In this document: piece after piece, positions 23,597 to 36,500 of the stretch | How positions within the stretch are numbered: position 1 is the first letter of the stretch | Layout: each line of letters opens with the position of its first letter | NCBI RefSeq assembly: GCF_904849725.1 | Contig: NC_058524.1 | Location: 493,088,263-493,152,262, forward strand | Reading direction: 5' to 3' | Source: Hordeum vulgare subsp. vulgare | Lineage: Eukaryota > Streptophyta > Magnoliopsida > Poales > Poaceae | DNA: 64,000 bases | Translations under genes and position numbers: made by a program | Notes under the pieces: model-generated | What the model saw: the letters and a program-made list of their open reading frames with translations, nothing else | Databases searched by the model: none | What the model was told of the DNA's origin: nothing

Positions 23597-25243
23597 TGAT
23601 ACGTCTCAAACGTATCTATAATGTTTTATGGTTTCATGCTGTTATCTTGTCATCTTTGGATGTTTTATGTACCTTTTATATCTTTTTTGGGACTAACTTG
23701 TTAATTCAGTGCCAAGTGCCAATTCTTGTTTTTTCTGTGTTTTTGGCTCTTTTCAGATCTGATTTTCGAACGGAGTTCAAACGGAATAAAATCCCCGAAA
23801 TAAATTTCTCCCGAACGGAAGATCAGGGGGCTTGAGGGCCAAGCCAGGAGAGCTACAAGGGGCCCACAAGCCCTGTAGCCGCCACCAGGGGGTGGCGGCT
23901 AGCAGGCTTGTGGCCTCCTTAGCGCCCCCCTGGCCTAGCTCCTTCGCCTATATATTCCCTGAAATACAGAAAAAAATCAGGGAATCCACGAAAACACTTT
24001 TCCGCCGCCGCAAGCTTCCGTTTCCGTGAGATCTCATCTGGAGACCCTTCCCGGTGCCCTGCCGGAGGGGACCTTGGAGTTGGAGGGCTTCTACATCAAC
24101 ATCATCGCCCCTCCAATGACTCGTGAGTAGTTCACTTCAGACGTACGGGTCCGTAGTTAGTAGCTAGATGGCTTCTTCTCTCTCTTGGATCTTCAATACA
24201 AAGTTCTCCATGATCTTCATGGAGATCTATCCGATGTAATCCTCTTTGGCGGTGTGTTTGTCGAGGTCCGATGAATTGTGGATTTGTGATCATATTATCT
24301 ATGATATATATTTGAGTCTTTGTTGATTTCTTATATGCATGATTTGATATCCTTGTAAGTCTCTCCGAGTCTTGGGTTTTGTTTGGCCAACTAGATCTAT
24401 GATTCTTGCAATGGGAGAAGTGCTTGGTTTTGGGTTCTTACCGTGTGGTGACCTTTCCCAGCGACAGTAGGGGCAGCAAGGCACACATCGTGTAGTTTCC
24501 ATCAAGGGTAACAAGGTGGGCTTTGTCGTAGATATGAGATTGTCCATCTACATCATGTCATCTTGCTTAAGGCATTACTCTGTTCTTTTGGACTTAATAC
24601 ACTAGATGCATGCTGGATAGCGGTCAACGTGTAGAGTAATAGTAGTAGATGCAGAAAGTATCGGTCGACTTGTTTTGCACGTGATGCCTATAGATATAAT
24701 CATTGCCGTAGATGATGTCACGACTTTGCGCGGTTCTATCAATTGCTCGACAGTAATTTGTTCACCCACCGTCTACTTGCTTTCATGAGAGAAGCCACTA
24801 GTGAACACTACGGCCCCCGGGTCTATTCACACCTACCGTTTCCACTTTTGCTTTTACTTTGCTTTGTTACTTTGTTGCTTTCAGTTCTCACTTGGCAAAC
24901 AATCTATAAGGGATTAACAACCCCTTCATAGTGTTGGGAGCAAGCTTTTTGTGTTTGTGCAGGTACTTGTGATACTCCTTCACTGGATCGATACCTTGGT
25001 TCTCAAAACTGAGGGAAATACTTACCACCGATGTGCTACATCACCCTTTCCGCTTCGAGGGAACACCAATGCAAGGCTCCAAGGCCACGGGGGAATCCTT
25101 TGCATATTTGCCTAGGAAGTCCCTAAAGGCGTAGCCGTAGCAGAAGGATTCCTGGTGCCATTGCTGAGGAGAATCAAGACAAGAATAGTCTCCCGTCAGC
25201 ACGTGTTTCTGGCGCCGTTGGAAGGTCTTTTGTTGCAGTAGCA
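23597..25243 (+). repeat. 5' LTR of the non-autonomous Gypsy element
   Basis: 1647 bp from TGATACG to GTAGCA, nearly identical to the 3' LTR of the same length. This suggests a fairly recent insertion. Confidence 0.92.
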
Positions 25244-25252
25244 GAAGTATTT

Positions 25253-25272
25253 CTGGCGCCGTTGCTGGTGAA
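25253..25272 (+). other. Primer-binding site, tRNA-Asp type
   Basis: TGGCGCCGTTGCTGGTGAAG lies 9 nt inside the 5' LTR and differs slightly from the usual TGGCGCCGTTGCCGGGGA. Confidence 0.75.
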
Positions 25273-25506
25273 GGAGAGATCTACCCAAGTAGGTCTCACA
25301 AACTCATCTCTTGCATTTACTTTTTTGCCAGTTGCCTCTCGTTTTCCTCTCCCCCACTTCACATTTGTCGTTTTCATTTGCCTTTCTCCTTTGCCGTTTT
25401 CATTTGCCTTTTTCGTTCGCCCTTTTCTCTCGCTTGCTTTCTGTTTGCTTGTGTTGTCATGTGCCTTCAATATGCTTGCATCTTCGCTTGCTGAAAATCT
25501 AGTGAT

Positions 25507-26256
25507 ATGGATCCTCACCCACTTGCTAATCTCTTTAAGAGATCCACTTATGTGGAACCAATTGCTAGTGAATTGAGTGCACTTGACTATCTTTATGGAG
25601 TTTTGCTTGAGATGCGTGAATCTGAAAATCGTGATGAAGAAACTTATGAAGTGATTCATGAGGGCTCCAACAATGAAAAGCATGATTGCAATGGTTTCAC
25701 TATAAATCCTATTAGTGACAATCATGCTAAAAATTTGCAAAACCCTAAACTTGGGGATGCTAGTTTTGCTATGTACCCTAGTTTTTGCAATAATCATGAT
25801 TGGGGTGGTGATCTTTCTTATGATCTTGAAAAAAAATTCGAGCCTCATGATGATTATGATGTTTGCAACAATATTGAAAGTGGGATTGGAGAAGTCATGA
25901 CTTTGGTTGATGACAATCCCACTATTTTTGAAGAGCGTCAACTTTGCATGCATGTGGATCATGAAAAGCATATCCTTTGTGATAGTTACATTGTTGAATT
26001 CGAATATGATCCCACATTTAATTGCTATGAGAGAGGAAAATATTGTGGTAGAAACTTTCATGTTACCAATTTACCTTTCGTTATGTTGAGATTGACATTG
26101 TCTCTTTCTGCTTCCTTGCATTTGGTAACTATTGGTTGTATTGCCAATTTGTTTTCCTATAAAATGGCTATGCATAGGAAGTATGTTAGACTTAGATGTG
26201 ATTTTCACATGCTTTATGATGCTCTCGTTGTGCATCAATTCTTGTCTTTTGTGTGA
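25507..26256 (+). CDS. Uncharacterised retroelement ORF, not gag-pol
   Basis: An intact 249-codon ORF begins about 260 bp after the 5' LTR. I do not recognise a domain: there is no zinc knuckle, protease DTG/DSG, RT or integrase signature. The N-terminus reads MDPHPLANLF. The middle (about residues 30-190) is acidic and rich in Asp, Glu, Asn, His and Cys. The last 50 or so residues are hydrophobic (SLSASLHLVTIGCIANLF) and end in VHQFLSFV. It might have replaced gag, or be an env-like or accessory ORF. Similar ORFs occur, to my memory, in other Triticeae Gypsy elements, but I cannot cite one. The open frame on the opposite strand (25174-26061) is a low-complexity shadow. Confidence 0.6.
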   Translation: MDPHPLANLFKRSTYVEPIASELSALDYLYGVLLEMRESENRDEETYEVIHEGSNNEKHDCNGFTINPISDNHAKNLQNPKLGDASFAMYPSFCNNHDWGGDLSYDLEKKFEPHDDYDVCNNIESGIGEVMTLVDDNPTIFEERQLCMHVDHEKHILCDSYIVEFEYDPTFNCYERGKYCGRNFHVTNLPFVMLRLTLSLSASLHLVTIGCIANLFSYKMAMHRKYVRLRCDFHMLYDALVVHQFLSFV

Positions 26257-26962
26257 GCATCATTGATGCCTAGCTAAGGGCGTTAAACAATAGCGCTTGT
26301 TGGGAGGCAACCCAACGAATCTATCCTTTTTATTTCTGTTTTGTGTTTTCCACACTTTCATAATTCTGTTATGATTGTGTTTTTTGTGTTTCTTTTTGCG
26401 TTTGTGCTAAGCAAAACCGTTATGATCAGTCTTGGGGATGATCGTTTGGTCATGCTGGAAAATACAGAAACTTTCTGCTCACGAAAAGAATTTTCATTTT
26501 TTCTGTAAGAGCTTTTGAGTTGATTCTTTTTGCTGCTGATTGCTACGCAAATTCTCCAGACTTTCGTAATTTTTCAGAACTTTGTAAGTACCAGAAGTAT
26601 ATGAAGTATACAGATTGCTACAGACTGGTCTGCTGTTAACAGATTCTGTTTTTGATGAGTTGGTTGCTTATTTTGATGAAACTATGGATAGTATCGGGGG
26701 GTATTAGCCATGGAAGATTGAAAATACAGTAACCCAACATCAACATAAGTAGAATTTAAGTTTGCTACAGTACCTAAGGAAGTGGTGGTTTGCTTTCTTA
26801 TACTAATGTTATCACGAGTTTCTGTTTAAGTTTCGTGTTGTGAAGTTTTCAAGTTTTGGGTGAAGTTCTTATGGACAAAGAGATAAAGAGTGACAAGAGC
26901 TCATGCTTGGGGATGCCCAAGGCACCCCAAGAGATTCAAGGATGCCGTAAAAGCCTAAGCTT

Positions 26963-26987
26963 GGGGATGCCTCGGGAAGGCATCCCC
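26963..26987. other. Perfect stem-loop in retroelement RNA
   Basis: GGGGATGCC and GGCATCCCC form a 9-bp stem with a 7-nt loop (TCGGGAA). Just upstream, 'cttggggatgcccaagg' (about 26907) repeats the left arm, and 'cttggggatgc' recurs before the 3' LTR at about 28917. A role in packaging or dimerisation is only inferred. Confidence 0.6.
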
Positions 26988-27159
26988 TCTTCCGTCTTCA
27001 ATCCATCGGTAACGTTACTTGGCGCTATATTTTTATTCACCACATGTTATGTGTTTTGCTTGGAGCGTCTTGTATCGTAGGAGTCTTTTATTTTTATTGT
27101 GTCACAATCATCCTTTCTGCACACCTAGAGAGAGAGACATGCACTCACCGTGATTTTGT

Positions 27160-27280
27160 CGAGCTTCACTTATATCCTTTGGTAGACAATTCAGCTCACA
27201 TGTGCTCCACTTATATCTTTTGAGCTAGTTGATTTTGCTCTGTGTGCTTCACTTATATCTTTTAGAGCACGGCGGTGTAT
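27160..27280. repeat. Short tandem repeats 'cacttatatctttt'
   Basis: Three copies of a unit containing 'cttcacttatatc(c/t)ttt' or 'ctccacttatatctttt' are spaced about 40-45 bp apart within the internal region of the Gypsy element. Confidence 0.65.
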
Positions 27281-28904
27281 GGCTTGGTAGTTGATCTATG
27301 CTATGAAAGTAGTCTCAAAAGGGGTAGTTATCCAAAGGGATGTGAAAACTTCCACCTTCATGTGCATTGAATAGTTAGAGAAGTTTGATTCATCTCAATT
27401 AGTTTTGAGTTGTGGTTGTGGTAATATTGAAGTTATGCTAGTAAGGTGTTGTGGATCTAGAAATACTTGTGTTGAAGTTAGTGATTCCCGTAGCATGCAC
27501 GTATGGTGAAGCGCTATGTGATGAAATCTGAGCATGATTAATCTATTGATTGTCATCCTTTGCGTGGCGGTCGGGATCGCGTGATGGTTTATACCTACCA
27601 ACCCTTCCCCTAGGAGTATGCGTTGAATGCTTTGTTTCGATTACTACTAAATTTTTTGCAACAAGTATATGAGTTCTTCATGACTAATGTTGAGTCCATG
27701 GTTTAGATGCACTTTCACCTTCCACCATCACTATCTTCTTAGTGCCGTGCAACTTTCATCGGTGCACAAAACCCACCATTAGCCTCCCTCAAAACAGACA
27801 CCATACCTACCTACTATGGCTTTTTCAAAGTCATTCCGAGATATATTGCCATGCAACTACCACCATGACATGTGCCACCACTTCTACATTGCCATTGCAT
27901 GATCGTAAGATATCTAGCATGATGTTTCCATTAATGTCTATGCCATGCTAGATCATTGTCTCGGTACACTACCGAAGGCATTCCATATAGAGTCATCGTT
28001 GCTCTAAGTTTTAAGTTGAAACTGTGATGATCATCATTGATGGAGCATTGTCCCATGTGAGGAAATAAAAGAGGCCAAAGATGCCCACCAAAAAAAAAGA
28101 GGCCAAAGTGCCCACAAAAAAAGGGAATGATGAGAGAAAAAGAGAGAAGGGACAATGCTACTATCCTTCCACACTTGTGCTTATTAAGCACCATGATCTT
28201 CATGATTGAGAGTCTCTCGTTTTGTCACCACAATATAGCTAGTGGGAAAGTTTCATTACGTAACTTGGCTTGTATATTCCAATGATAGGCTTCCTCAAAT
28301 TTGCCTTAGGTCTTCGTGAGAAAGCAAGTTGGATGCACACCCACTAGTTTTCTTTAAGAGCTTTCACATACTCTTAGCTCTAGCGCATCATTTGTATGGC
28401 AATCCCTACTCATTCACATTGATATCTATTGATGAGCATCTCCACAGCTCATTGATATGCCTAGTTAATGTGACCATCTTCTCCTTGTTTGTCTTGCAAC
28501 CTCCACCACATTCCACACCACTTATAGTGCTAAAACCATGGCTCACGCTCATGTATTGCGTGAGAGTTGAAAAAGTTTGAGAAAGTAAAGGTGTGAAAAC
28601 AATTACTTGGCCAATACCGAGGTTGTGCATGATTTAAATTCGTTGTGCAATGATGATAGAGCATAGCCAGACTATATGCTTTTGTAGGGATAACTTTCTT
28701 TTGGCCTTGTTATTTTGAAAGTTCATAATTACCTTGCTAGTTTGCTTGAATTATTATTGTTTCCACGTCAATAGCAAACTATTGTTTTGAATCTAATGGA
28801 TCTGAACATTCACGTCACATAAGAGGAGTTACAAAGGACATCTATGCTAGGTAGCATGAAAGCATCAAAAATTCATTCTTTATCACTTCCCTACTCGAGG
28901 ACGA

Positions 28905-28928
28905 GCAGGAGTTAAGCTTGGGGATGCT
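28905..28928 (+). other. Polypurine-rich tract before the 3' LTR
   Basis: The purine-rich stretch (gagcaggag, then 'cttggggatgc') directly precedes the 3' LTR and is the expected second-strand primer region. Confidence 0.55.
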
Positions 28929-30575
28929 TTATACGTCTCAAACGTATCTATAATTTTTGATGGTTTCATGATGTTATCTTGTCATCTTTGGATGTTTTAT
29001 GTACCTTTTATATCTTTTTGGGGACTAACTTATTAATTCAGTGCCAAGTGCCGGCTCCTATTTTTTCTGTGTTTTTGGCTCTTTTCAGATCTGATTTTGG
29101 AACGGAGTCCAAACGGAATAAAATCCCTGAAATAAAATTTTCCCGAACGGAAGAAGATCAGGGGGCTTGAGGGCCAAGCCACGAGAGCTACAGGGGGCCA
29201 CAAGCCCTGTAGCCGCCACTAGGGGCGGCGGCTAGCAGGCTTGTGGCCTCCCTGGCGCCCCCCCTGACCTACCTCCTTCGCCTATATATTCCCTAAAATA
29301 TAGAACAAATCAGGGAATCCACGAAAACACTTTTCCGCCGCCGCAAGCTTCCGTTTCCGCGAGATCTCATCTGGAGACCCTTCCTGGTGCCCTGCCAGAG
29401 GGGACTTTGGAGTTGGAGGGCTTCTACATCAACATCATCACCCCTCCAATGACTCATGAGTAGTTCACTTAAGACCTACGGGTCCGTAGTTAGTAGCTAG
29501 ATGGCTTCTTCTCTCTCTTGGATCTTCAATACAAAGTTCTCCATGATCTTCATGGAGATCTATCCGATGTAATCCTCTTTGGCGGTGTGTTTGTCGAGGT
29601 CCGATGAATTGTGGATTTGTGATCAGATTATCTATGATATATATTTGAGTCTTTGCTGATTTCTTATATGCATGATTTGATATCCTTGTAAGTCTCTCCG
29701 AGTCTTGGGTTTTGTTTGGCCAACTAGATCTATGATTCTTGCAATGGGAGAAGTGGTTGGCTTTGGGTTCTTACCGTGTGGTGACCTTTCCCAGTGACAG
29801 TAGGGGCAACAAGGCAAAATCGTGTAGTTGCCATCAAGGGTAACAAGGTGGGCTTTGTCCTAGATATGAGATTGTCCATCTACATCATGTCATCTTGCTT
29901 AAGGTGTTACTCTGTTCTTTTGGACTTAATACACTAGATGCATGCTGGATAGCGGTCGACGTGTAGAGTAATAGTAGTAGATGCAGAAAGTATCGGTCTA
30001 CTTGTTTTGGACGTGATGCCTATAGATATAATCATTCCAATAGATGACGTCACGACTTTGCGCGGTTCTATCAATTGCTCGACAGTAATTTGTTCACCCA
30101 CCGTCTACTTGCTTTCATGAGAGAAGCCACTAGTGAACACTACGGCCCCCGGGTCTATTCACACCTATCGTTTCCACTTTCTCTTTTACTTTGCTTTGTT
30201 ACTTTGTTGCTTTCAGTTCTCACTTGGCAAACAATCTATAAGGGATTGACAACCCCTTCATAGCGTTGGGAGCAAGCTTTTTGTGTTTGTGCAGGTACTT
30301 GTGATACTCCTTCACTGGATCGATACCTTGGTTCTCAAAACTAAGAGAAATACTTACCACCGCTGCGCTACATCACCCTTTCCGCTTTGAGGGAACACAA
30401 ACGCAAGGCTCCAAGGCCACGGGGGAATCCTTTGCATTTTTTCCTAGGAAGTCCCTAAAGGCGTAGCCATAGCAGAAGGATTCCTAGTGCCGTTGCTGAG
30501 GAGAATCAAGACAAAAATAGTCTCCCGTCAGCACGTGTTTCTGGCGCCGTTGGAAGGTCTTTTGTTGCAGTAGCA
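28929..30575 (+). repeat. 3' LTR of the non-autonomous Gypsy element
   Basis: 1647 bp, same length as the 5' LTR. The first bases are TTATACG where the 5' copy has TGATACG, a single change. It ends GTAGCA at 30575. Confidence 0.92.
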
Positions 30576-31146
30576 GTGCCCATCTTCTGCTATATGAAGG
30601 GTTTTGACAAAAAATCAAGAGGATACTTTTGGTATGAAGTGTCGCGGTATCAAAGCAGAAACCTGGGCAGGAGCACTTTTGCTCTCCGGCAGAGCGACTT
30701 TGGTGGGGAAACTTCCCTCCAAGAGGGGTAAATCGAAGCCATCATCATCACCAACGCTTCCTCATTCGTGGGAGGACTAATATTCATCAACATCTCCACC
30801 AACACCATCACATCTCAAATCCTAGTTCATCTCTTGTATTCAATCTTTGTCTCAGAACCTCATATTGGTACCCGTGGGTCGCTAGTAGTGTTGATAACAT
30901 CTTGTCGTTGATGCTAGTTGCTTTACTTGCCGGAAGATAATATGTTCAGATCCTTAATCATATTCATTATACATATGATCTTCAACCTGCTGATGATTTG
31001 TGAGTAGTTACTTTTGTTCTCCAGGAAACGGGAGAAATCTAGTTATAAGTAATCATGTGAAGTTTGTATTCGTTCTATACTTTGATGATACGTATGTTGT
31101 TGCTTCCTTTAGTCGTGCCATATGAACGTCGACTAGATGAAAATTC

Positions 31147-33011
31147 TGTTGGGGAACGTCGCATGGGAAACAAATTCTACGCGCACGAAGACCTATCATG
31201 GTGATGTCCATCTACGAGAGGAGATTTGGATCTACGTACCCTTGTAGATCGCACAGCAGGAAGCGTTAAGAAACACGGTTGATGTAGTGGAATGTCATCA
31301 CGTCCCTCGATCCGCCCCGCAAACCGTCCCATGAACCGTCCCGTGATCCGTCCCACGAACCGTCCCGCGATCCGTTGCACGAACCGTCTTGCGATCCGTC
31401 TCACGATCCGTTCCGATCTAGTGCCGAACGGACGGCACCTCCGCGTTCAGCACACGTACAGCTCGACGATGATCTCGGCCTTCTTGATCCAGCAAGCAAG
31501 AAGGATAAGTAGATGATTTCTCGGGCAGCGTGACGACGCTCCGGTGGTGGTGAAGGATCTACTCCTGCAGGGCTCCGCCCGAGCTCCGCAGAAATACGAT
31601 CTAGAGGTAAAACTATGGTGTCTAGATCTGAATTGCACGTGGCAAAAGTTGTCTCAAATCAGCCCTAAATTACCAGTATATATAGGAGGGAGGGGGAGGA
31701 GACTTGCCTTGAGGACCAAGTCCTCAAGGTGCGCCGGCCAAGAGGGAGAGTAGGACTCCTACTCCAATCCTACCCAAAATAGAATTGGAAAGTGGAATCC
31801 TTCTCTTCCTTCCCACCTTTTTTTTCTTTGGTTTTTCTCTTATGGTGCATAGGGCTTATTGGTCTGTCCCACCAGCCCACTAAGGGCTGGTGCGCCGCCC
31901 ATAAGTCCTTTGGGCTTCCCCTGGGAGGGTTTCCACCCTCCCGGTGAACTTCCAGAACCCATTCGTCACTCCCGGTACATTCCCGGTAATGCCCGAAAAC
32001 TTTCCGGTAACCAAATAATGTCATCCTATATATCAATCTTCATCTCCGGACCATTTCAGAAACCCTCGTGACGTCTGTGATCTCATCCGGGACTCCGAAC
32101 AACATTCGGTAACCACGCATATAACTCAACTATACTAAAACATCGCCGAACCTTAAGTGTGCACACCCTACGGGTTCGAGAACTATGTAGACATACCCCG
32201 AGGTACTCCTCGGTCAATATCCAATAGCACGACCTGGATGCCCATATTGGATCCTACATATTCTCCGAAGATCTTATCGGTTGAACCTCAGTGTCAAGGA
32301 TTCATATAATCTCGTATGTCATTCCCTTTGTCCTTCGGTATGTTACTTGCCCGAGATTCGATCGTTGGTATCCGCATACCTATTTCAATCTCGTTACCGG
32401 CAAGTCACTTTACTCGTTCTGTAATACAAGATCCCATGACTTACACTTAGTCACATTGCTTGCAAGGCTTGTGTGAGGTTGTATTATCGAGTGGGCCCCG
32501 AGATACCTCTCCGTCACATGGAGTGACAAATCCCAGTCTTGATCCATACTAACTCAACGGACACCTTCGGAGATACCTGTAGAGCACCTTTATAGTCACC
32601 CAATTACATTGTGACGTTTGATGCACACAAGGTACTTCTCCGGTGCCAGTGAGTTATATGATCTCATGGTCATAGGAACAAATACTTGACACGCAGAAAA
32701 CAATAGCAATAAAATGACACAATCAATATGCTACGTTCATAGTTTGGGTCTTGTCCATCACATGATTCTCCTAATGATGTGATCCCGTTATCAAGTGACA
32801 ACACTTGCCTATGGTCAGGAAACCTTGACCATCTTTGATCAACGAACTAGTCAACTAGAGGCTCACTAGGGACAGTGTGTTGTCTATGTATCCATACATG
32901 TATTTGAGTTTCCAATCAATACAATTCTAGCATGGATAATAAACGATTATTATGAACAAGGAAATATAATAATAACTAATTTATTATTGCCTCTAGGGCA
33001 TATTTCCAATA
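31147..33011 (-). repeat. 3' LTR of Angela-type element
   Basis: Bounded by TGTTGGGGAACG at 31147 and CCAATA at 33011 (decayed from CCAACA). Contains the TATA box at 31677-31684 and several imperfect repeats of 'cgatccgtcccacgaaccgt' near 31310-31410. Confidence 0.92.
31677..31684 (-). promoter_or_regulatory. TATA box of the 3' LTR
   Basis: TATATATA on the minus strand behind a C/T-rich tract, at the same relative position as in the LTR at 625-2361. Confidence 0.5.
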
Positions 33012-33022
33012 GTCTCCCACTT
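33012..33022 (-). other. Polypurine tract of Angela-type element
   Basis: Read on the minus strand, AAGTGGGAGAC abuts the 3' LTR. This is the conserved polypurine tract of this Copia family. Confidence 0.8.
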
Positions 33023-33039
33023 GCACTAGAGTCAATAAT

Positions 33040-36000
33040 CTAGTTCACATCACCATGTGATTTTAATGAATCCAACACCCATATAGTTCTGGGGTCTGAC
33101 CACGTCTTGCTCGTGAGAGAGGTTTTAGTCAACGGTTCTGAAACTTTCAGATCCGTGTGTGCTTTACAAATCTTTATGTCATCTTTACAGATATTGCTAC
33201 TACGTGCTATTCGGAAATACTCCAATTATCTACTCTACTATACGAATTCGTTTTACTACTCATAGTTATTCGAATTAGTGTCAAAGCTTGCATCGACGTA
33301 ACCCTTTACGACCAACTTGTCAACCACCTCTATAATCGAGAAAAATTCCTTAGTCTATTAGTTACTAAGTATAACTTTGACTGATGTTCAGTGATTCAAT
33401 CCTGTATCACTCTATGTACCTCTTAACAGACTTGTGGCAAGGCACACATCAGGTGTTGTACACAGCATGGCATACCGTAGAGTCTATGGCTAAGGGATAG
33501 GGGGCGACCTTCGTCCTTTCTTTTTCTTCTGCTGTGGTCGGGCTTTTGAGTCTTACTCATATTCACACCTTACAACACAGCCAAGAACTCCTTCTTTGCT
33601 GATCTATTTTGAACTCCTTCAAAAACTTGTCAAGGCATGCATTTCATTTGAAAGTTCTGTTTAGCATTTTTAATCTATCTCCTTAGATCTTCATGCTCAA
33701 TGTTCAAGTAGCTTTATCCAGGTCTTCCTTTGAAAAAACCCTTTCAAACAACCTTTATGCTTTACAGAAATTCTACATTACTTCTGATCAACAATATGTT
33801 AACCACATTTACTTTATCAGAAATACTATAGTGCTCCCACTCACTTCTTTGGAAATACAAGTTTCTCACAAACCTTGTACCAACCCAAAAGCTTTGATCA
33901 TCTCATCAAAGCGTATATTCCAACTCCGAGATGCTTGCACCAGTCCATAAAAGGATCGCTGGAGCTTGCATACTTGTTAGTATCTTTAGGATCGACAAAA
34001 CCTTCTAGTTTGTATCACATACAATCTTTCCTCAAGGAAACCGTCGAGGAAACAATGTTTTGACATCCTATGTGCAATATTTCATAAATAAGGCAGCAAC
34101 TACTAATATAATTCAAACAGACCTTTAGCATCGCTACTAGTGAGAATGTCTCATCATAGTCAACTATTTGATCTTGTCGGAAACATCTTTGCGACAAGTC
34201 GAGCTTTTCTTAATAGTGACTTATCACCATCATCGTCTGTCTTCCTTTTAAAGATCCATCTTTACTTAATAGTCCTACGACCATCAAGTAGTTCTTTCAA
34301 AGTCTACACTTTGTCTTCATACATGGATCCTCTCTCGGATTTCATGGCCTCCAGCCATTTGTCGGAATCCGGGGCCACCATCGCTTCTCCATAGCTCGTA
34401 GGTTCATTGTTGTTCAACAACATGACCTCCAAGACAGGGTTACCGTACCACTCTGCAGCAGTACGCGACCTTGTCGACCTACGAGGTTTGTAGTAACTTG
34501 ATCCAAAGCTCAATGATCACCATCATCAGTTTCCACTTCAATTGGTATAGGCGCCACAGGAACATCTTCCTGCACCCTGCTACACACTGGTTGAAGTGAC
34601 GGTTCACTAACCTCATCAAGTTCCACCACCCTCCCACTCAATTCTTTCGAGAGAAACCTTTCCTCGAGAAAGGACCCGTTTCTAGAAACAAACAATTTTG
34701 CTTCCGGATCTGAGATAGGAGATGTATCCAACTGTTTTGGATATCCTATGAAGATGCATTTCTCCGCTTTGGGTTCGAGCTTATCAGACTGAAACTTTTT
34801 CACATAAGCATCGCAGCCCCAAACTTTCAAGAAATGAGAACCTAGGTTTCTCCAAACCATAGTCTATACTGTGTCATCTCAACGGCAATACACGGTGCCC
34901 TATTTAAAGTGAATGTGGTTGTCTATAATGCATAACCCATAAACGATAGTGGCAATTCGATAAGAGACATCATAGTATGCACCATATCAAATAGGGCGTG
35001 GCTATGACGTTCAGACACATCATCACACTATGGTGTTCCAGGTGGCATGAACTGCAAAACAATTTTCACATGCTCTTAACTGCGTACCAAAAACTCGTAA
35101 CTCAGATATTCATCTCTATGATCATATCGTAGACAGTTTATCCTCTTGTCACGACGATCTTCACTCTGAAATAGATCTGAACTTTTCAATATTTCAGACT
35201 TGTGATTCATCAAGTAAATACTCCTGTATCTACTCAAATCGTCAGTGAAGTAAGAACATAACGATATCCACTGCGTTCCTCAGCACTCATTGGACTGCAC
35301 ACATCAAAAATGTATTACTCCCAACAAGTTACTCTCTTATTCCATGTGGCATGATTTGCATGTCTCAAGTGATTCAAAATCAAGTGAGTACAAAGATCCA
35401 TCAGCATGGAGATTCTTCATGCATTTTATACCAACATGACTCAAGTGGCAGTGCCACAACTAAGTGGTACTATCATTATTACTTTGTATCTTTTGGCACC
35501 AATATTATGAACATGTGTTACACTACGATCGAGATTCAATAAACCATTGAAGGTAATTATTCAAGCGAATAGAACAACTAGTATTCCTTTTAAATGAATA
35601 ATCGTATTGCAACAAACATGATCCAATCATGTTCATGCTCAATGAAAACACCAAATAACAATTATTTAGGTTCAACACCAATCCTGATGGTAGAGGGGGC
35701 GTGCGCTGTTTGATCACATCAACCTTGGAAACACTTCCAACCCTTATCGTCACCTCGCCTTTAGCTAGTCTCCGTTTATACTGTAGCTTTTATTTCAAGT
35801 TACTAATCACTTATCAACCGAACCGGTATCCAATACCCTCGTGCTACTCGGAGTACTAGTAAAGTACACATCAATATACTTCTGTCGACTTTGCCAGTCT
35901 TCTTATCTACCAAGTATCTAGGGTAGCTCCGTCTCAGTGACCGTTCCCCTCTTAACAGAAGTACTTATTCTCGGGTTTGGGTTCAATCTTGGGTTTCTTC

Positions 36001-36500
36001 ACTAGAGCAGCAACTGTTTTGTCATTTCATGAAGTATCCCTTCTAGCCCTTGCCCTTCTTGAAACTAGTGGTTTAACTAACCATCAACAATTGATGCTCC
36101 TTATTGATTTCTACTTTCAGAGTGTCAAACATTGCGAATCGCTCAAGGATCATCATATATATCCTTGATATGTTATAGTTCATCATGAAGCTCTAGCAGC
36201 TTAGTGGCAGTGACTTTGGAGAACCATCACTATCTCATATGGAAGATTAACTCCCACTTGATTCAAGTGATTGTTGTACTCAGACAATATGAGACCATGC
36301 TCAACGATTTGAGCTTTTCTCCTTTACTTTGTAAGCAAAGAATCTTTGTCAGAGGTCTTATACCTCTCAACAAGGGCACGAGCATGAAACCTCAATTTCA
36401 TCTCTTAGAACATCTCTTATGTTCCGCGACGTTTTCAAAACGTCATTGGCGCCTTGCTTCTAAGCCATTAAGTATTATGCACTGAACTATCACGTAGTCA
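33040..36500 (-). pseudogene. Degenerate Copia gag-pol polyprotein
   Basis: Several pol fragments are recognisable on the minus strand, in the order expected for Copia. The protease region is at about 35523-35860: a DTGS active-site triad follows a 'VLDTGS' reading, then 'LPSGLVLNLNNCYLV'. The integrase C-terminus is at 34510-34860 (VWGCDAYVKKF, DKLEPKAEKCIFIGYPK, GSFLEERFLSKE). The start of reverse transcriptase is at 34304-34513 (EPTSYGEAM, KWLEAMKSE). The RNase H end is at 33040-33225 (HTDLKVSEPLTK). Stops and frameshifts separate them. The RT-RNase H interval is only about 1.1 kb, so much of it is deleted. Gag, to the right of about 36000, is too decayed to delimit. Confidence 0.8.

Larger units (their letters stand above)
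23592..30580 (+). mobile_element. Complete non-autonomous Gypsy retrotransposon, TSD GTGCC
   Basis: This is a full element at 23597-30575 (6979 bp) with two 1647-bp LTRs and perfect TSDs GTGCC at 23592-23596 and 30576-30580. It has a TGGCGCCGTTG primer-binding site and a purine-rich tract before the 3' LTR. The 3.7-kb internal region has no protease, reverse transcriptase, RNase H or integrase. It carries one intact 249-codon ORF (25507-26256), the hallmark 'gttgggaggcaacccaacg' at 26300, a stem-loop at 26963-26987 and short tandem repeats. It must have been mobilised by proteins from another element. The tRNA-Asp-type binding site fits Athila-like grass families such as Sabrina or WHAM; the exact family is uncertain. 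Confidence 0.92.

Noticed and set aside
25174..26061. 295-codon open frame on the minus strand
   Set aside because: It lies opposite the retroelement ORF, is rich in Ile, Phe, Met and Ser as expected of an antisense shadow, and crosses the primer-binding site into the LTR.
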